A DNA stretch of 64,000 bases from Nitrospirota bacterium (GTDB lineage Bacteria; Nitrospirota; Nitrospiria; Nitrospirales; Nitrospiraceae): NCBI GenBank assembly GCA_004296885.1, contig SCVN01000023.1, forward strand, positions 434,001 through 498,000, written 5' to 3'. The notes under the pieces were generated by a model, which was not told where the DNA came from, ran no database searches, and saw only the letters and a program-made list of their open reading frames with translations. Of this stretch, positions 42,381-51,038 are shown piece by piece. Every line of letters starts with the position of its first letter. The first letter of the stretch is position 1. Made by a program: the position numbers and the translations under genes.

Positions 42381-43943
42381 ATGACGTGGTTCCGCCATCT
42401 CACGATCGGCCAGAAGCTCCTCGTATCCTTCGGTATCTTGCTCCTGCTGCTCGGCCTCAGCCTCTCGGCCATTCTCTTTTACCTGGCCCGCATCAACAGC
42501 TACGTGGAACGTCACGATCGCATCACCGTGCCGGCCATCGTCTCGGCGACGGACATGCGGCGGCGGATTTATGAGATGACCCTGCTGCTGCACTCCCTCA
42601 GGGAGAACCGCTCGGACGTCGATCGCCGGAACACACTCGACGGCATGCAACGACTGGAGTCGGATACGCGAAGCGCGTTAGCGTTCTACCGTACGACCCA
42701 CACAGCCAGAACACATCCCGTGTTATTCCGCATGCTGACCCAACATGGCCAAGCGGCCATGGCCGATCTCGAGGATCATGCCTTGGATGAGACGGCCAAA
42801 CTCCTGGAAGCCTTCGGAACCAGCTGGAGGGCGATGACTGCCCATCAGGGAAAGAGACAGGAGGCGGAAGCCGATCTCGCGTTCAACGAGGCGGTCGCGC
42901 TCACCCGTCAACTGACGGATAAAATAAACACGCTCATTGACTTGCACAGCAAAATCACAACCGAGATGAAGTCAGAGGGCGACTCCCTCTTTCGTCAATC
43001 TGCGTTGGTCATTCTTGCCCTGGTCGTCATGCTCGGCCTCTTGATTGTGGCCACCTATGTCATCGTGAACACCCAGATTGCTAGGCCGCTGAAGAGCCTC
43101 GCAAAAACCGCCGATCATGTGGCCCGCCACGAGCTGTCGGCCGGCTTCGATCCCTGGCCGGCGCAGGATGAAGTCGGCAACCTCGCCCGGTCGCTGGGCA
43201 CCATGCTGGAGAACCTGCGGGACCGCACCCGCGCGCTGGAACGCAAAACGCGGGAACTCGAGGGGTTCACCTATTCCGTCGCGCACGATTTAAAAGGCCC
43301 GCTTCGGGAGATCGAAGGGTTTTCGTCGTTGATTCAGCAAAAATTTCCTGAGACCCTAAACCAGACAACCCGCCATTACGTTTCCAAGATCAGGACATCG
43401 GCCCTACGGCTCACTGCATTGATCAACGATCTGCTTCGATATTCACGGCTGGAGCAACAAGCCCTGCCCATGTCGCAGGTCAACGTGAGGACACTCATCG
43501 ATCACATCCTGTCGGACCGCCTCCCCGCTGCGCCGCAGGCATCTCCTCTCATCCACGTCGCTCTCCCGTTCACCCACGTGCGGGGCGAACCGACCAGCAT
43601 TCAGCAGGCTCTCGTCAATCTTGTCGGCAACGCCCTGAAATTCTCCCGCGACGCCGACCCGCCCGAGATCAGCATCGGCGGCGCAGTCCGCGCCCAGGAA
43701 CGCATCATCTGGGTCCGAGACAACGGAATCGGCTTCGACCCCAAAGACGCCGACCGGATCTTCGGCCTGTTCGAGCGCCTGCACGGCCAGGAGGAGCATG
43801 AAGGGACGGGGGTGGGCCTGGCGATCGTGAAGCTGGTCATGGAGAAACACGGCGGCCGAGTCTGGGCCGAATCCTGTCCGGGCAAAGGCAGCACATTCTT
43901 TCTGGCGTTTCCGGACGCCCCGTCCGACGGAGGCACCGCATGA
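42381..43943 (+). CDS. Membrane sensor histidine kinase
   Basis: 520 residues. Helix 1 at about 10-32 (LLVSFGILLLLLGLSLSAILF), a helical periplasmic domain of the four-helix-bundle type, helix 2 near 210-232, HAMP, then HisKA with H302 in FTYSVAHDLKGPLREIEGF (phytochrome-type H box) and HATPase_c (NLVGNALKFS, DNGIGFD, GTGVGLAIVKLV). It overlaps the NtrC gene by 4 bases (ATGA) and so is its cognate kinase. ATG 42381 is chosen for the start next to helix 1. Confidence 0.9.
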   Translation: MTWFRHLTIGQKLLVSFGILLLLLGLSLSAILFYLARINSYVERHDRITVPAIVSATDMRRRIYEMTLLLHSLRENRSDVDRRNTLDGMQRLESDTRSALAFYRTTHTARTHPVLFRMLTQHGQAAMADLEDHALDETAKLLEAFGTSWRAMTAHQGKRQEAEADLAFNEAVALTRQLTDKINTLIDLHSKITTEMKSEGDSLFRQSALVILALVVMLGLLIVATYVIVNTQIARPLKSLAKTADHVARHELSAGFDPWPAQDEVGNLARSLGTMLENLRDRTRALERKTRELEGFTYSVAHDLKGPLREIEGFSSLIQQKFPETLNQTTRHYVSKIRTSALRLTALINDLLRYSRLEQQALPMSQVNVRTLIDHILSDRLPAAPQASPLIHVALPFTHVRGEPTSIQQALVNLVGNALKFSRDADPPEISIGGAVRAQERIIWVRDNGIGFDPKDADRIFGLFERLHGQEEHEGTGVGLAIVKLVMEKHGGRVWAESCPGKGSTFFLAFPDAPSDGGTA

Positions 43944-45322
43944 CGATACCGTCCCCCATGCCGCTGCGCATCCTGGTCATGGACGACGAGGAACTGATCC
44001 GTCTCGTGCTGAAGGAGTCGCTGCAGGCGGAAGGCTGCGCCGTCACCACGGTCACCGATGGACGAGCCGGGCTCGACGCGCTCCAAGCGTCGCCGTTCGA
44101 CTGCGTCATCACCGACCTGCGCATGCCGAGAGTCACCGGCTGGGAAGTCCTGCGCTGGGTACGGGAACATCAGCCGGACGTGGATGTGATCGTGCTCACG
44201 GGGCACGGCGAAGTGCCGTCGGCCGTGGAGGCGATCAAAGCAGGCGCCTGCGATTATGTGGTCAAGGAAACCCCGTTTAACGAGGGCCCCGTGAAGGCCG
44301 CGCTGGCCAAATTGCTCGCCGTACGAACGTTACGACAGGAGAATCTGGCGCTCAAGCTCGCGGCCCGCATGCCGGGCCTCGAGCCAATGGTTCCGGGAAT
44401 CAGTCCCGCCTGGAAGAAACTGATGGAGACCGTGGAGAAGGTTGCGCCGTCCAATGCGCCGGTCTTGATCCAGGGCGAAACCGGCTCCGGCAAAGAGGTC
44501 GTCGCCGGAACCCTCCACCAGCTCAGCCCCCGGCGCGAGGCGCCGTTTCTAGCGGTCAACTGCGGGGCGGTCAGCGGTCAGTTGCTCGAAAGCGAATTGT
44601 TCGGGCACGAGAAGGGGGCCTTCACCGGCGCCGCGACGGCCAAGAGCGGCTTGTTCGCCGCCGCCGAAGGGGGCACGCTGTTCCTGGACGAAATCAGCGA
44701 AATGAGCGGCCCCATGCAGGTCAGTTTGCTGCGCGTCCTGGACCGGGGCGAATACCGCCAGGTCGGCGGCACGCGGACATTGCGCGCAAACGTGCGCGTC
44801 GTGGCTGCCAGCAATCGCAGTCTTCAGGACATGGTGCAGAGCGGTCGATTCCGCGACGATCTGCTCTACCGCATCAACACCGTCACGATCTCCGTGCCGC
44901 CCCTGCGGGAACGTCCCGAAGACCTGCCGCGATTGGCGGAGCACTTTTTGGGTCAGTTGCACGTTCCGGGCAAGGTCAAGCGAACCGTCTCCTCCGAAGC
45001 CCTGGCCCGGTTGTCCGCCTATCCCTGGCCCGGCAATGTACGCGAGCTGCGCAACGTGATCGAACGCCTCATCCTGCTGTCCGCTCCCGGCCGTGTCGAA
45101 CCCATCGGCACCGAGGAATTGGCGTCGGTACTGCAGCCCATGCCTGCAAGTCCCGGCTCCGCCGAGCACGAGACGCACGGATCCCTGGAAAGCGCCGAAC
45201 AAGCTCACATCCTGCGCGTCCTACAGGCGCAAGAGGGGAACAAGACTCAGGCGGCCCGGGTACTCCGCATTGACTACAAGACCCTCCTCAGTAAGCTGCG
45301 CAAGTATGGGCTGGAATCATAA
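43940..45322 (+). CDS. Sigma54-dependent response regulator (NtrC family)
   Basis: 460 residues. Receiver with DD at 15-16 and phospho-acceptor D59 (CVITDLRMPR), AAA+ domain with GETGSGKE, GAFTGA (EKGAFTGAATAKSG), GGTLFLDEISEM, and a Fis-type HTH at the end (NKTQAARVLRIDYKTLLSKLRK). It lies directly before the promoter region at 45420-45557, whose paired palindromes are its most likely binding sites, and beside the FNT operon, which carries the other element. Confidence 0.92.
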   Translation: MTIPSPMPLRILVMDDEELIRLVLKESLQAEGCAVTTVTDGRAGLDALQASPFDCVITDLRMPRVTGWEVLRWVREHQPDVDVIVLTGHGEVPSAVEAIKAGACDYVVKETPFNEGPVKAALAKLLAVRTLRQENLALKLAARMPGLEPMVPGISPAWKKLMETVEKVAPSNAPVLIQGETGSGKEVVAGTLHQLSPRREAPFLAVNCGAVSGQLLESELFGHEKGAFTGAATAKSGLFAAAEGGTLFLDEISEMSGPMQVSLLRVLDRGEYRQVGGTRTLRANVRVVAASNRSLQDMVQSGRFRDDLLYRINTVTISVPPLRERPEDLPRLAEHFLGQLHVPGKVKRTVSSEALARLSAYPWPGNVRELRNVIERLILLSAPGRVEPIGTEELASVLQPMPASPGSAEHETHGSLESAEQAHILRVLQAQEGNKTQAARVLRIDYKTLLSKLRKYGLES

Positions 45323-45419
45323 AGAACCGGCAGTTCCGCCAGGTGCCTCTCATCTAAATCATCTGCTCGGGTAAACGCCTCCACCATGCTCACGGAAGGC
45401 GACCAAATTATTTTTCGCT

Positions 45420-45456
45420 CTGGAAAAATTCCACAGACTCCCTGGAAGATTTCCAG
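45420..45456 (+). promoter_or_regulatory. Paired palindromes CTGGAA-N3-TTCCA(G/C), candidate NtrC-type enhancer sites
   Basis: Site 1 (45420-45434) is CTGGAA-AAA-TTCCAC; site 2 (45442-45456) is CTGGAA-GAT-TTCCAG, a perfect palindrome. Centres are 22 bases apart, about two helical turns, and lie about 95 to 115 bases upstream of the -24 box, the classic layout for a dimer-pair of an enhancer-binding protein. Confidence 0.7.
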
Positions 45457-45541
45457 AATCGGCGCTTCTGTGTTGCATCTCTTGACGAAACGATTCTGCC
45501 TTATCGTTGAGAAATTGCCGCCTTGGGTTCTCCGTTATTCA

Positions 45542-45557
45542 AGGCACGCCCCTTGCT
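45542..45557 (+). promoter_or_regulatory. Sigma54 promoter
   Basis: AGGCACG-CCCC-TTGCT: complete GGCACG and TTGC cores with exact 4-base spacing, only the first T of the consensus differing. The start site would be near 45568, about 50 bases before ATG 45620. Confidence 0.8.
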
Positions 45558-45619
45558 TTTCATTCTTTTACGACTCCCCATAGGAAGGTGGCGCAACGAC
45601 TACACTCTAAGGAGGAAAC

Positions 45620-46054
45620 ATGCACCACCCTACCCGCGCAGGCGTTGCAGGCAAGCCTCTTTTGATCATCGGAGATGATCCGGACTACTGTGAACTGTTC
45701 CACGAAGCTGCTCGGCGACATGATGACGCAAATGAAACGAACATCGTGCATGGCATAGAATCCGCGTTGACGTTTCTAAAAGCCGCTCAAACCTCGCCCC
45801 ATCTCAGACTGCCGCATCTGATTCTTCTGAATCTGAAACAGGAAAACAGCCGTAAGTTTATACGTCGATTCCGCGCAGATCCCGGCCTGGCTTCCATTCC
45901 GGTGGTCATGATGGTCTCCTCTGATGATCCGAAAGACATCAACACCTGTTATGCAAGCGGAGCAAACGGATACGTCGTCGCACCGGACACACTCGAAGGA
46001 CTTGTCGTCCTGATCGCGAATCTTTACCGCCACGGGCTCGGCCAGAAACAATAA
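45620..46054 (+). CDS. Degenerate (pseudo-)receiver protein, Rcp1-like
   Basis: 144 residues. The Rcp1-type receiver fold is clear (LLIIGDDPDYCELF ... IRRFRADPGLASIPVVMMVSSDDPKDI ... CYASGANGYVV), and the acidic pair D19-D20 is present. The phospho-acceptor position is N71 (LILLNLKQE) and the conserved Lys is A121 (YVVAPDT), so phosphorylation in the usual way is not expected. AAGGAGG ribosome site. Driven by a strong sigma54 promoter. It may act as a constitutive or ligand-gated protein partner. Confidence 0.85.
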   Translation: MHHPTRAGVAGKPLLIIGDDPDYCELFHEAARRHDDANETNIVHGIESALTFLKAAQTSPHLRLPHLILLNLKQENSRKFIRRFRADPGLASIPVVMMVSSDDPKDINTCYASGANGYVVAPDTLEGLVVLIANLYRHGLGQKQ

Positions 46055-46099
46055 ACGATGCTTCAGTTCGACCGCGCAAGCTACACACGAACCTTGCCA

Positions 46100-46372
46100 A
46101 TGAAGATGCTTGTGCTCGTTTTCCGCCAATCCCTTGAAAAAGACCTGCTGCAATTACTGAATGAGCTCGACGTGCAAAGCTTCGCTCACGCTCCAACAGT
46201 CAACGGTACGGGCAAGACCGAACCGACGATGCACTCGTTCAGCTGGTCGGAACATAGCGGCACGATCCTTGCGGCTCTTCGCTATCCCCTGCGAATGCCT
46301 GATATAACTCCCTCTTCGCACGATCCAATTGGCATGAATTGTGCTTGGCTAATGAACCCATATGGACTATAA
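46100..46372 (+). CDS. PII-like small protein, C-terminally truncated
   Basis: 90 residues. MKMLVLVFRQSLEKDLLQLL ... VNGTGKTEPTMHSFSW...TILAALR resembles the small PII-like proteins (ferredoxin-like fold) that accompany RND pump operons, in which the chain continues with a final helix and strand. Here the sequence after ILAALR (YPLRMPDITPSSHDP) no longer fits, so the 3' part is probably replaced or lost. ATG 46100 lacks a strong ribosome site. It sits just before the RND gene. Confidence 0.5.
   Translation: MKMLVLVFRQSLEKDLLQLLNELDVQSFAHAPTVNGTGKTEPTMHSFSWSEHSGTILAALRYPLRMPDITPSSHDPIGMNCAWLMNPYGL
46330..46345 (+). promoter_or_regulatory. Possible sigma54 promoter for the RND operon
   Basis: TGGCATG-AATT-GTGCT: exact -24/-12 spacing, with two mismatches (T for C, G for T). 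About 90 bases before the GTG of the RND gene. Confidence 0.4.
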
Positions 46373-46432
46373 ATCACTTCGCCCTTCGATACCGGACGGA
46401 GCCTAGCGGAACCAGGCCATCAGGAGCTTTGA

Positions 46433-49400
46433 GTGGTCCGAGCCTCGCTAAAAAATCCCTATGCCGTGGTGGCGATCAGCCTGATCATCGTCATCCTGGG
46501 CGTGGTGTCCTATCAGAAGATGGTCGTGGACATCTTCCCGGAGATCAATCTGCCCGTCGTCGCGGTGGTCACCTTCTACAAAGGCATGGGCCCCTCCGAA
46601 ATCGAGGGGGCGATCACCCTTCGCCTGGAGCAGCTCTATCTGCAGGCTTCCTACATCGAACACATCGAGTCCCGTTCGCTGCCGGGCGTCAGCCTCATCA
46701 AAATCTACTTCCAGCCCTCATACGACGTCAACGCGGCGGTGGCCGAGATCACCAGCCTCACGTACAGCACCCTCCGCTACCTGCCACAAGGCGTCTTTCC
46801 GCCGATCATCGTCAAATTCGGCGCGACCAGCCTGCCCATCGCCGACCTGACCGTGAGCAGCGACCAGATGACCGAGAAGGAAGTCCGCGACCTGGCCTAC
46901 TTCACCGTGCGGCCCCAGTTCGGCAACGTCCCCGGCATCTCCCTGCCTCCGACCTTCGGCGGCACGGTGCGGCAGATCACGGTCTTTCTGGATCGGGAAA
47001 AAATGCTGGCCCGGGGCATCTCGTCCGGCGACATCGTGGAGGCGGTGAACACCCAAAGCCTCCTGCTTCCGGCCGGCGACGTGAAGATCGGCGACTTCGA
47101 CTACAACCTCTACACCAACAGCATGATCCGGGTCGTGGACAACATGAACGACATCCCGATCAAGATCGTGAACGGGACGCCGATCGCGCTGCGGGACGTC
47201 GGCAAGGCCGTTGACTCGACCATGATCCAGACGAACGTGGTGCGCATCGACGGGCGGCGCGCGGTCTACATTCCGGTGATGAAACAGGCCGGCGCCAACA
47301 CCCTGGCGGTCGTCGACGGGGTCAAGGCCGCCCTGCCCAAATTGATCGGCCTTCCCGCCAACCTGGACGTGAAACTGATCTTCGACCAGTCCCTCTACAT
47401 CCGGCAATCCATCAAGACGCTCGAGGACGAAGGGCTGATGGGCGGCGGCCTGGCCTGCCTGATGGTCCTCCTGTTCCTGGGCAGCCTCCGGTACACCGTC
47501 ATCATCGCGCTGGCCATTCCCCTCTCGGTCACTGCCGCCTTCATCGGGCTCTATTTCACCGGCCATACCATCAACATCATGACGCTCGGCGGCCTGGCCC
47601 TGGCGGTCGGCCGGCTCGTGGACGACGCCATCGTCGTCGTGGAGAACACGCACCGGCATCTGGACATGGGCAAATCCGCCGCCCAGGCGGCCGGCGACGC
47701 GACGAGCGAGTTCGCTCTCCCCATGCTGGTGATCACCATTACCGTATTCCTGGTGTTTTTGCCGATCGCCTTCTTCACGGGCATCATCAAGTTCCTGTTC
47801 GTCCCCCTGGCCCTGGCCGTGGGCTACGCGATGATGGCCTCCTATGTGGGCGCCCTGAGCGTGGCGCCGGTCTGTCTGGCCTATTTGCTCAAGGGCCGGC
47901 ATCACGGCCAACCGGAACAACCGGCGTCCGGATTGACGGGCCTGTGGCACAGACTGAACCTGTTCGATCCGTTCGTGGCCCGTTACGTCATGGTGCTGCG
48001 CTGGTGCCTGCACCACAAGGCATCGGTGATTGTCGCCGTGGCGGCCATCTTCGCCGGCTCGGTCATGATGGCCCCGCGCCTCTCCACCGAATTTTTCCCC
48101 AAGGTGGATGCGGGCCAGTTCATCCTGAACGTCGCCGCGCCGGAAGGCACCAGGGTGGAGAAGACCGAAGCGATCGTGGCCAAGATCGAAGATCTGATCC
48201 GCCAGGTGATCCCGCCGGCGGAGCTGGACCAGATCGTCGCCAACATCGGCGTGCCGCAAGGCTGGATGGTGCTCTATACCCCGGTCGTCGGCCCCCACCA
48301 ATCCTTCATGCTGGTCAGCCTCAAGCGGGAACATACGATACGGACCGACGACGTGGTGGACCGACTCAGGGAACGGCTGGCGCAGGAACTGCCCGGCTTG
48401 AAATTTTCCTTCCAGACCGGCGGCATCGTCAGCGACGTCCTGAACTACGGGTTGCCGGCTCCCATCGACATCAAGGTCAGCGGCCCGAACCTCAACGAAG
48501 TGGCGGAGACCGCCTCGCGCATTCGGGAGGTCGTCGTCAAGGTTCCGGGCACGGTGGACGTGGCCGTGCGGCAGGGCATGGCCTATCCCGAACTGCACCT
48601 GACCGTGGACCGGTCCAAGTCGGCCTACCAAGGCCTCAACGAACAGCGGATCGTCACGGACGTGATCACCGGGCTCAGCTCCAACGTCCAGCTCAACCCG
48701 GGTTACTGGATCGACCCCAAGTCCAACAACGCCTACTTCGTCGTGACCCAATACCCGGAACAGTTCCTGGTCAAATTCGAAGACTTCCTGAATATTCCCC
48801 TCGTGGGCACCGATATCGAGCACTCGGGGACCTCCAGCGCATCAATGTCCCGCGGCAGTTCCCTGGCTTTGCAGCAGACGCCCTTCCCCGAACGGGCCGC
48901 CATGCCGCAAGCCAATGGCAACGCCAGCGCCCCGATCCTCTTGCGCGACCTCATCGAGGTCACGAGGAAGAACGGCCCTGAGACAGTGGACCATTACAAT
49001 CTCCAGCGCACGGTGGATGTGCTGGTAGACGTGCCGGGCAACGACCTGGGGAAGGTCGCGGGGTTGATCGAGCAGGAACTGGCGAAACTGGACCTGCCCA
49101 AAGATGTCGTGGTCTCGTTCAAGGGCCAGGTGGACAGCATGCGACAGGCGCTGATCGGATTCGGCGGAGGCCTACCGCTGGCCGTGGTTCTGATCTACCT
49201 CGTGATGGTCGGACTGTTCCGGTCCTACCTGGACCCCCTCGTGATCATGTTCGCCGTTCCGCTGGGCCTCATCGGGGTGATCTGGATGTTGCTGCTCACG
49301 CACACGTCGCTCAACGTGGAGTCGCTCATCGGCACCCTCATGATGATCGGGATCGTGGTGTCCAACAGCGTCCTGCTGGTGGATTTCGCCAACCAGCGCC

Positions 49401-49687
49401 TGCGCGAGGGGGCTCCACTGGAAGAGGCGGTGGTGGACGCGGGCCGCCTTCGCATCCGGCCGATTCTCATGACCTCGCTGGCCACGATCATCGGCCTGGC
49501 CCCGATGGCGCTGGGCATCGGCGAGGGCAGCGAGGCGAACATGCCGCTGGCGCGGGCGGTGATCGGAGGCCTCTCCGTGTCCACCGTGATGACCCTGCTC
49601 TTTATTCCGGTCCTGCACATGCTCGCCCGGCAGCGGTCTGCCGCCCATTCGCCCACCGGGGAAACAGCTGATGAAACAGCAGCCTGA
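46433..49687 (+). CDS. RND efflux pump inner-membrane transporter (HAE/AcrB-like)
   Basis: 1084 residues with the RND layout: helix 1 (YAVVAISLIIVILGVVSY), a large periplasmic loop, six helices, a second loop and five helices. The proton-relay aspartates are in GRLVDDAIVVVENTHRHLD. Substrates are probably hydrophobic compounds; the class is HAE rather than heavy-metal type because of the DD pair. GTG 46433 follows AGGAG. Followed by an adaptor (17-base overlap) and three TolC-type channels. Confidence 0.9.
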   Translation: MVRASLKNPYAVVAISLIIVILGVVSYQKMVVDIFPEINLPVVAVVTFYKGMGPSEIEGAITLRLEQLYLQASYIEHIESRSLPGVSLIKIYFQPSYDVNAAVAEITSLTYSTLRYLPQGVFPPIIVKFGATSLPIADLTVSSDQMTEKEVRDLAYFTVRPQFGNVPGISLPPTFGGTVRQITVFLDREKMLARGISSGDIVEAVNTQSLLLPAGDVKIGDFDYNLYTNSMIRVVDNMNDIPIKIVNGTPIALRDVGKAVDSTMIQTNVVRIDGRRAVYIPVMKQAGANTLAVVDGVKAALPKLIGLPANLDVKLIFDQSLYIRQSIKTLEDEGLMGGGLACLMVLLFLGSLRYTVIIALAIPLSVTAAFIGLYFTGHTINIMTLGGLALAVGRLVDDAIVVVENTHRHLDMGKSAAQAAGDATSEFALPMLVITITVFLVFLPIAFFTGIIKFLFVPLALAVGYAMMASYVGALSVAPVCLAYLLKGRHHGQPEQPASGLTGLWHRLNLFDPFVARYVMVLRWCLHHKASVIVAVAAIFAGSVMMAPRLSTEFFPKVDAGQFILNVAAPEGTRVEKTEAIVAKIEDLIRQVIPPAELDQIVANIGVPQGWMVLYTPVVGPHQSFMLVSLKREHTIRTDDVVDRLRERLAQELPGLKFSFQTGGIVSDVLNYGLPAPIDIKVSGPNLNEVAETASRIREVVVKVPGTVDVAVRQGMAYPELHLTVDRSKSAYQGLNEQRIVTDVITGLSSNVQLNPGYWIDPKSNNAYFVVTQYPEQFLVKFEDFLNIPLVGTDIEHSGTSSASMSRGSSLALQQTPFPERAAMPQANGNASAPILLRDLIEVTRKNGPETVDHYNLQRTVDVLVDVPGNDLGKVAGLIEQELAKLDLPKDVVVSFKGQVDSMRQALIGFGGGLPLAVVLIYLVMVGLFRSYLDPLVIMFAVPLGLIGVIWMLLLTHTSLNVESLIGTLMMIGIVVSNSVLLVDFANQRLREGAPLEEAVVDAGRLRIRPILMTSLATIIGLAPMALGIGEGSEANMPLARAVIGGLSVSTVMTLLFIPVLHMLARQRSAAHSPTGETADETAA

Positions 49688-50954
49688 AGAACAGTATACT
49701 GACGCACAACCGGGTAACGGGCATCCCCATGCCGCAAGGGAGTTCCACGTGACGGAATCGGATCTGCCTGGCATGCCTCCCGAACCTCCCCCCGACCCAG
49801 GACCGGGCATCAGCCACCTCAAGCTCACGCTGATTGCGGCGGCAATCCTGTTCCTCGTCGTCGCCACGCTGGTGCTCCTTCAGGACCAGCCCCAGACCGC
49901 CTCCGCCCCTTCAGCGGAACCGGAAGCCGTCCAGACTCCGGCCGGCACCCGCCTGGTACAGGTCATCAAACCCCAACGGCGTGATCTGACCAGGACGCTC
50001 AGCCTCCCGGCCAACATCGCTCCCTGGTATCGGGCCACGCTCTATGCCAAAGTCTCCGGCTACTTGAAGTGGATCGGGTTCGACAAGGGCGACGAGGTCA
50101 AGAAAGGCCAGGTGCTGGCCGTGATCGACGCGCCGGAAGTCCAGGACCAGTATGAGCAGGCGGAGTCGGACTACGCCATCAAAAAACTGACCTATGAACG
50201 GCTCCTGAGCGTCTGGAAAGAAAATCCCGACGTGATCGCCAAGCAGGACGTGGACGTCGCCGCGGCGGCGGCGGAAGGGGCCAAACAACAGATGGAACGG
50301 CGGCGCACCTTCCTGGAGTACACCAAGATCACGGCGCCCTTTGCCGGCACCATCACGGCCCGCTTCGCCGATCCCGGCGCCATGATCCAGTCCGCGATCA
50401 GTTCGTCCACCCAGGCCAACCCCCTTTTCACGCTCATGGACCTGGATACCGTCCGGGTCTACGTCAGCGTCCCACAAGAAAGCGCCCTGCTCGCCACGGC
50501 CGGCGTGCCCGCACTGCTGACCATCAAGGAAATGCCGGGGGTGCAGATCAAGGGCCAAATCACACGTACGACCGAATCCCTGGACCCGGCGACCCGCACC
50601 CTCTTGGTCGAGATCGACTTGCCCAACAAAGACCACCGCCTGCAACCCGGCACATTCGTCAACGCCACGCTTGCGCTCGAACAACACCCGAACGTGCTCA
50701 CCGTTCCGCCGGCTGCCATCGAACCGCCCTCGAACGGAAAGCCCAAGACCGTGGTCCTCGTGGAGAACGGCAAGGTCCGTCGCGTCCCGATCACCACCGG
50801 CATCGACGACGGGAGCTGGGTCGAGGTGGTGGACGGACTGACCGGCAACGAAGACGTCATCGTGGTCGGCAAAAACAACCTTGCCGAAGGACAGGCCGTG
50901 ACGGCCTCCCCCTACGCGCTTCCGTCCGGCACGCCGGCCAAACAGAAATACTAG
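49671..50954 (+). CDS. RND periplasmic adaptor (membrane fusion protein)
   Basis: 427 residues. Cytoplasmic N-terminal stretch of about 45 residues, one helix (LTLIAAAILFLVVATLVLL), then the adaptor domain with lipoyl half motifs (TLYAKVSGYLKWIGFDKGDEVKKGQVLAVID and ITAPFAGTITARFADPGAMIQ), a coiled-coil hairpin and beta barrel (LDTVRVYVSVPQE). It is anchored in the inner membrane and connects the pump to an outer-membrane channel. Confidence 0.9.
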   Translation: MKQQPEEQYTDAQPGNGHPHAAREFHVTESDLPGMPPEPPPDPGPGISHLKLTLIAAAILFLVVATLVLLQDQPQTASAPSAEPEAVQTPAGTRLVQVIKPQRRDLTRTLSLPANIAPWYRATLYAKVSGYLKWIGFDKGDEVKKGQVLAVIDAPEVQDQYEQAESDYAIKKLTYERLLSVWKENPDVIAKQDVDVAAAAAEGAKQQMERRRTFLEYTKITAPFAGTITARFADPGAMIQSAISSSTQANPLFTLMDLDTVRVYVSVPQESALLATAGVPALLTIKEMPGVQIKGQITRTTESLDPATRTLLVEIDLPNKDHRLQPGTFVNATLALEQHPNVLTVPPAAIEPPSNGKPKTVVLVENGKVRRVPITTGIDDGSWVEVVDGLTGNEDVIVVGKNNLAEGQAVTASPYALPSGTPAKQKY

Positions 50955-50961
50955 ACCAACG

Positions 50962-51038
50962 CGGAATGATGAACGATGAATGATGAGCTCAGAAAATCCG
51001 TCATTCATCATTCCGCATTCCGCATTCATCATTCATCG
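50962..51038 (+). repeat. Inverted repeat of GAATGATGA units before first TolC gene
   Basis: Left arm 50962-50986 (CGGAATGATGAACGATGAAT and four more bases) and right arm 51001-51038 (TCATTCATCATTCCGCATTC and continuing) are made of complementary GAATGATGA/TCATTC units. It overlaps the possible start of the TolC gene. Confidence 0.65.

Larger units (their letters stand above)
45323..45619 (+). promoter_or_regulatory. AT-rich control region with enhancer palindromes and sigma54 promoter
   Basis: 297 bases, clearly more AT-rich than its neighbours, without a gene. It contains paired CTGGAA palindromes at 45420-45456, a near-perfect sigma54 promoter at 45542-45557, and the AAGGAGGAAAC ribosome site of the following gene. 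Confidence 0.7.

Noticed and set aside
46718-48823. Long open frame (701 codons) antisense to the RND transporter
   Set aside because: It is opposite a clear RND gene, rich in His, Asp and Gly with no domain, and is produced by GC-rich codon bias.
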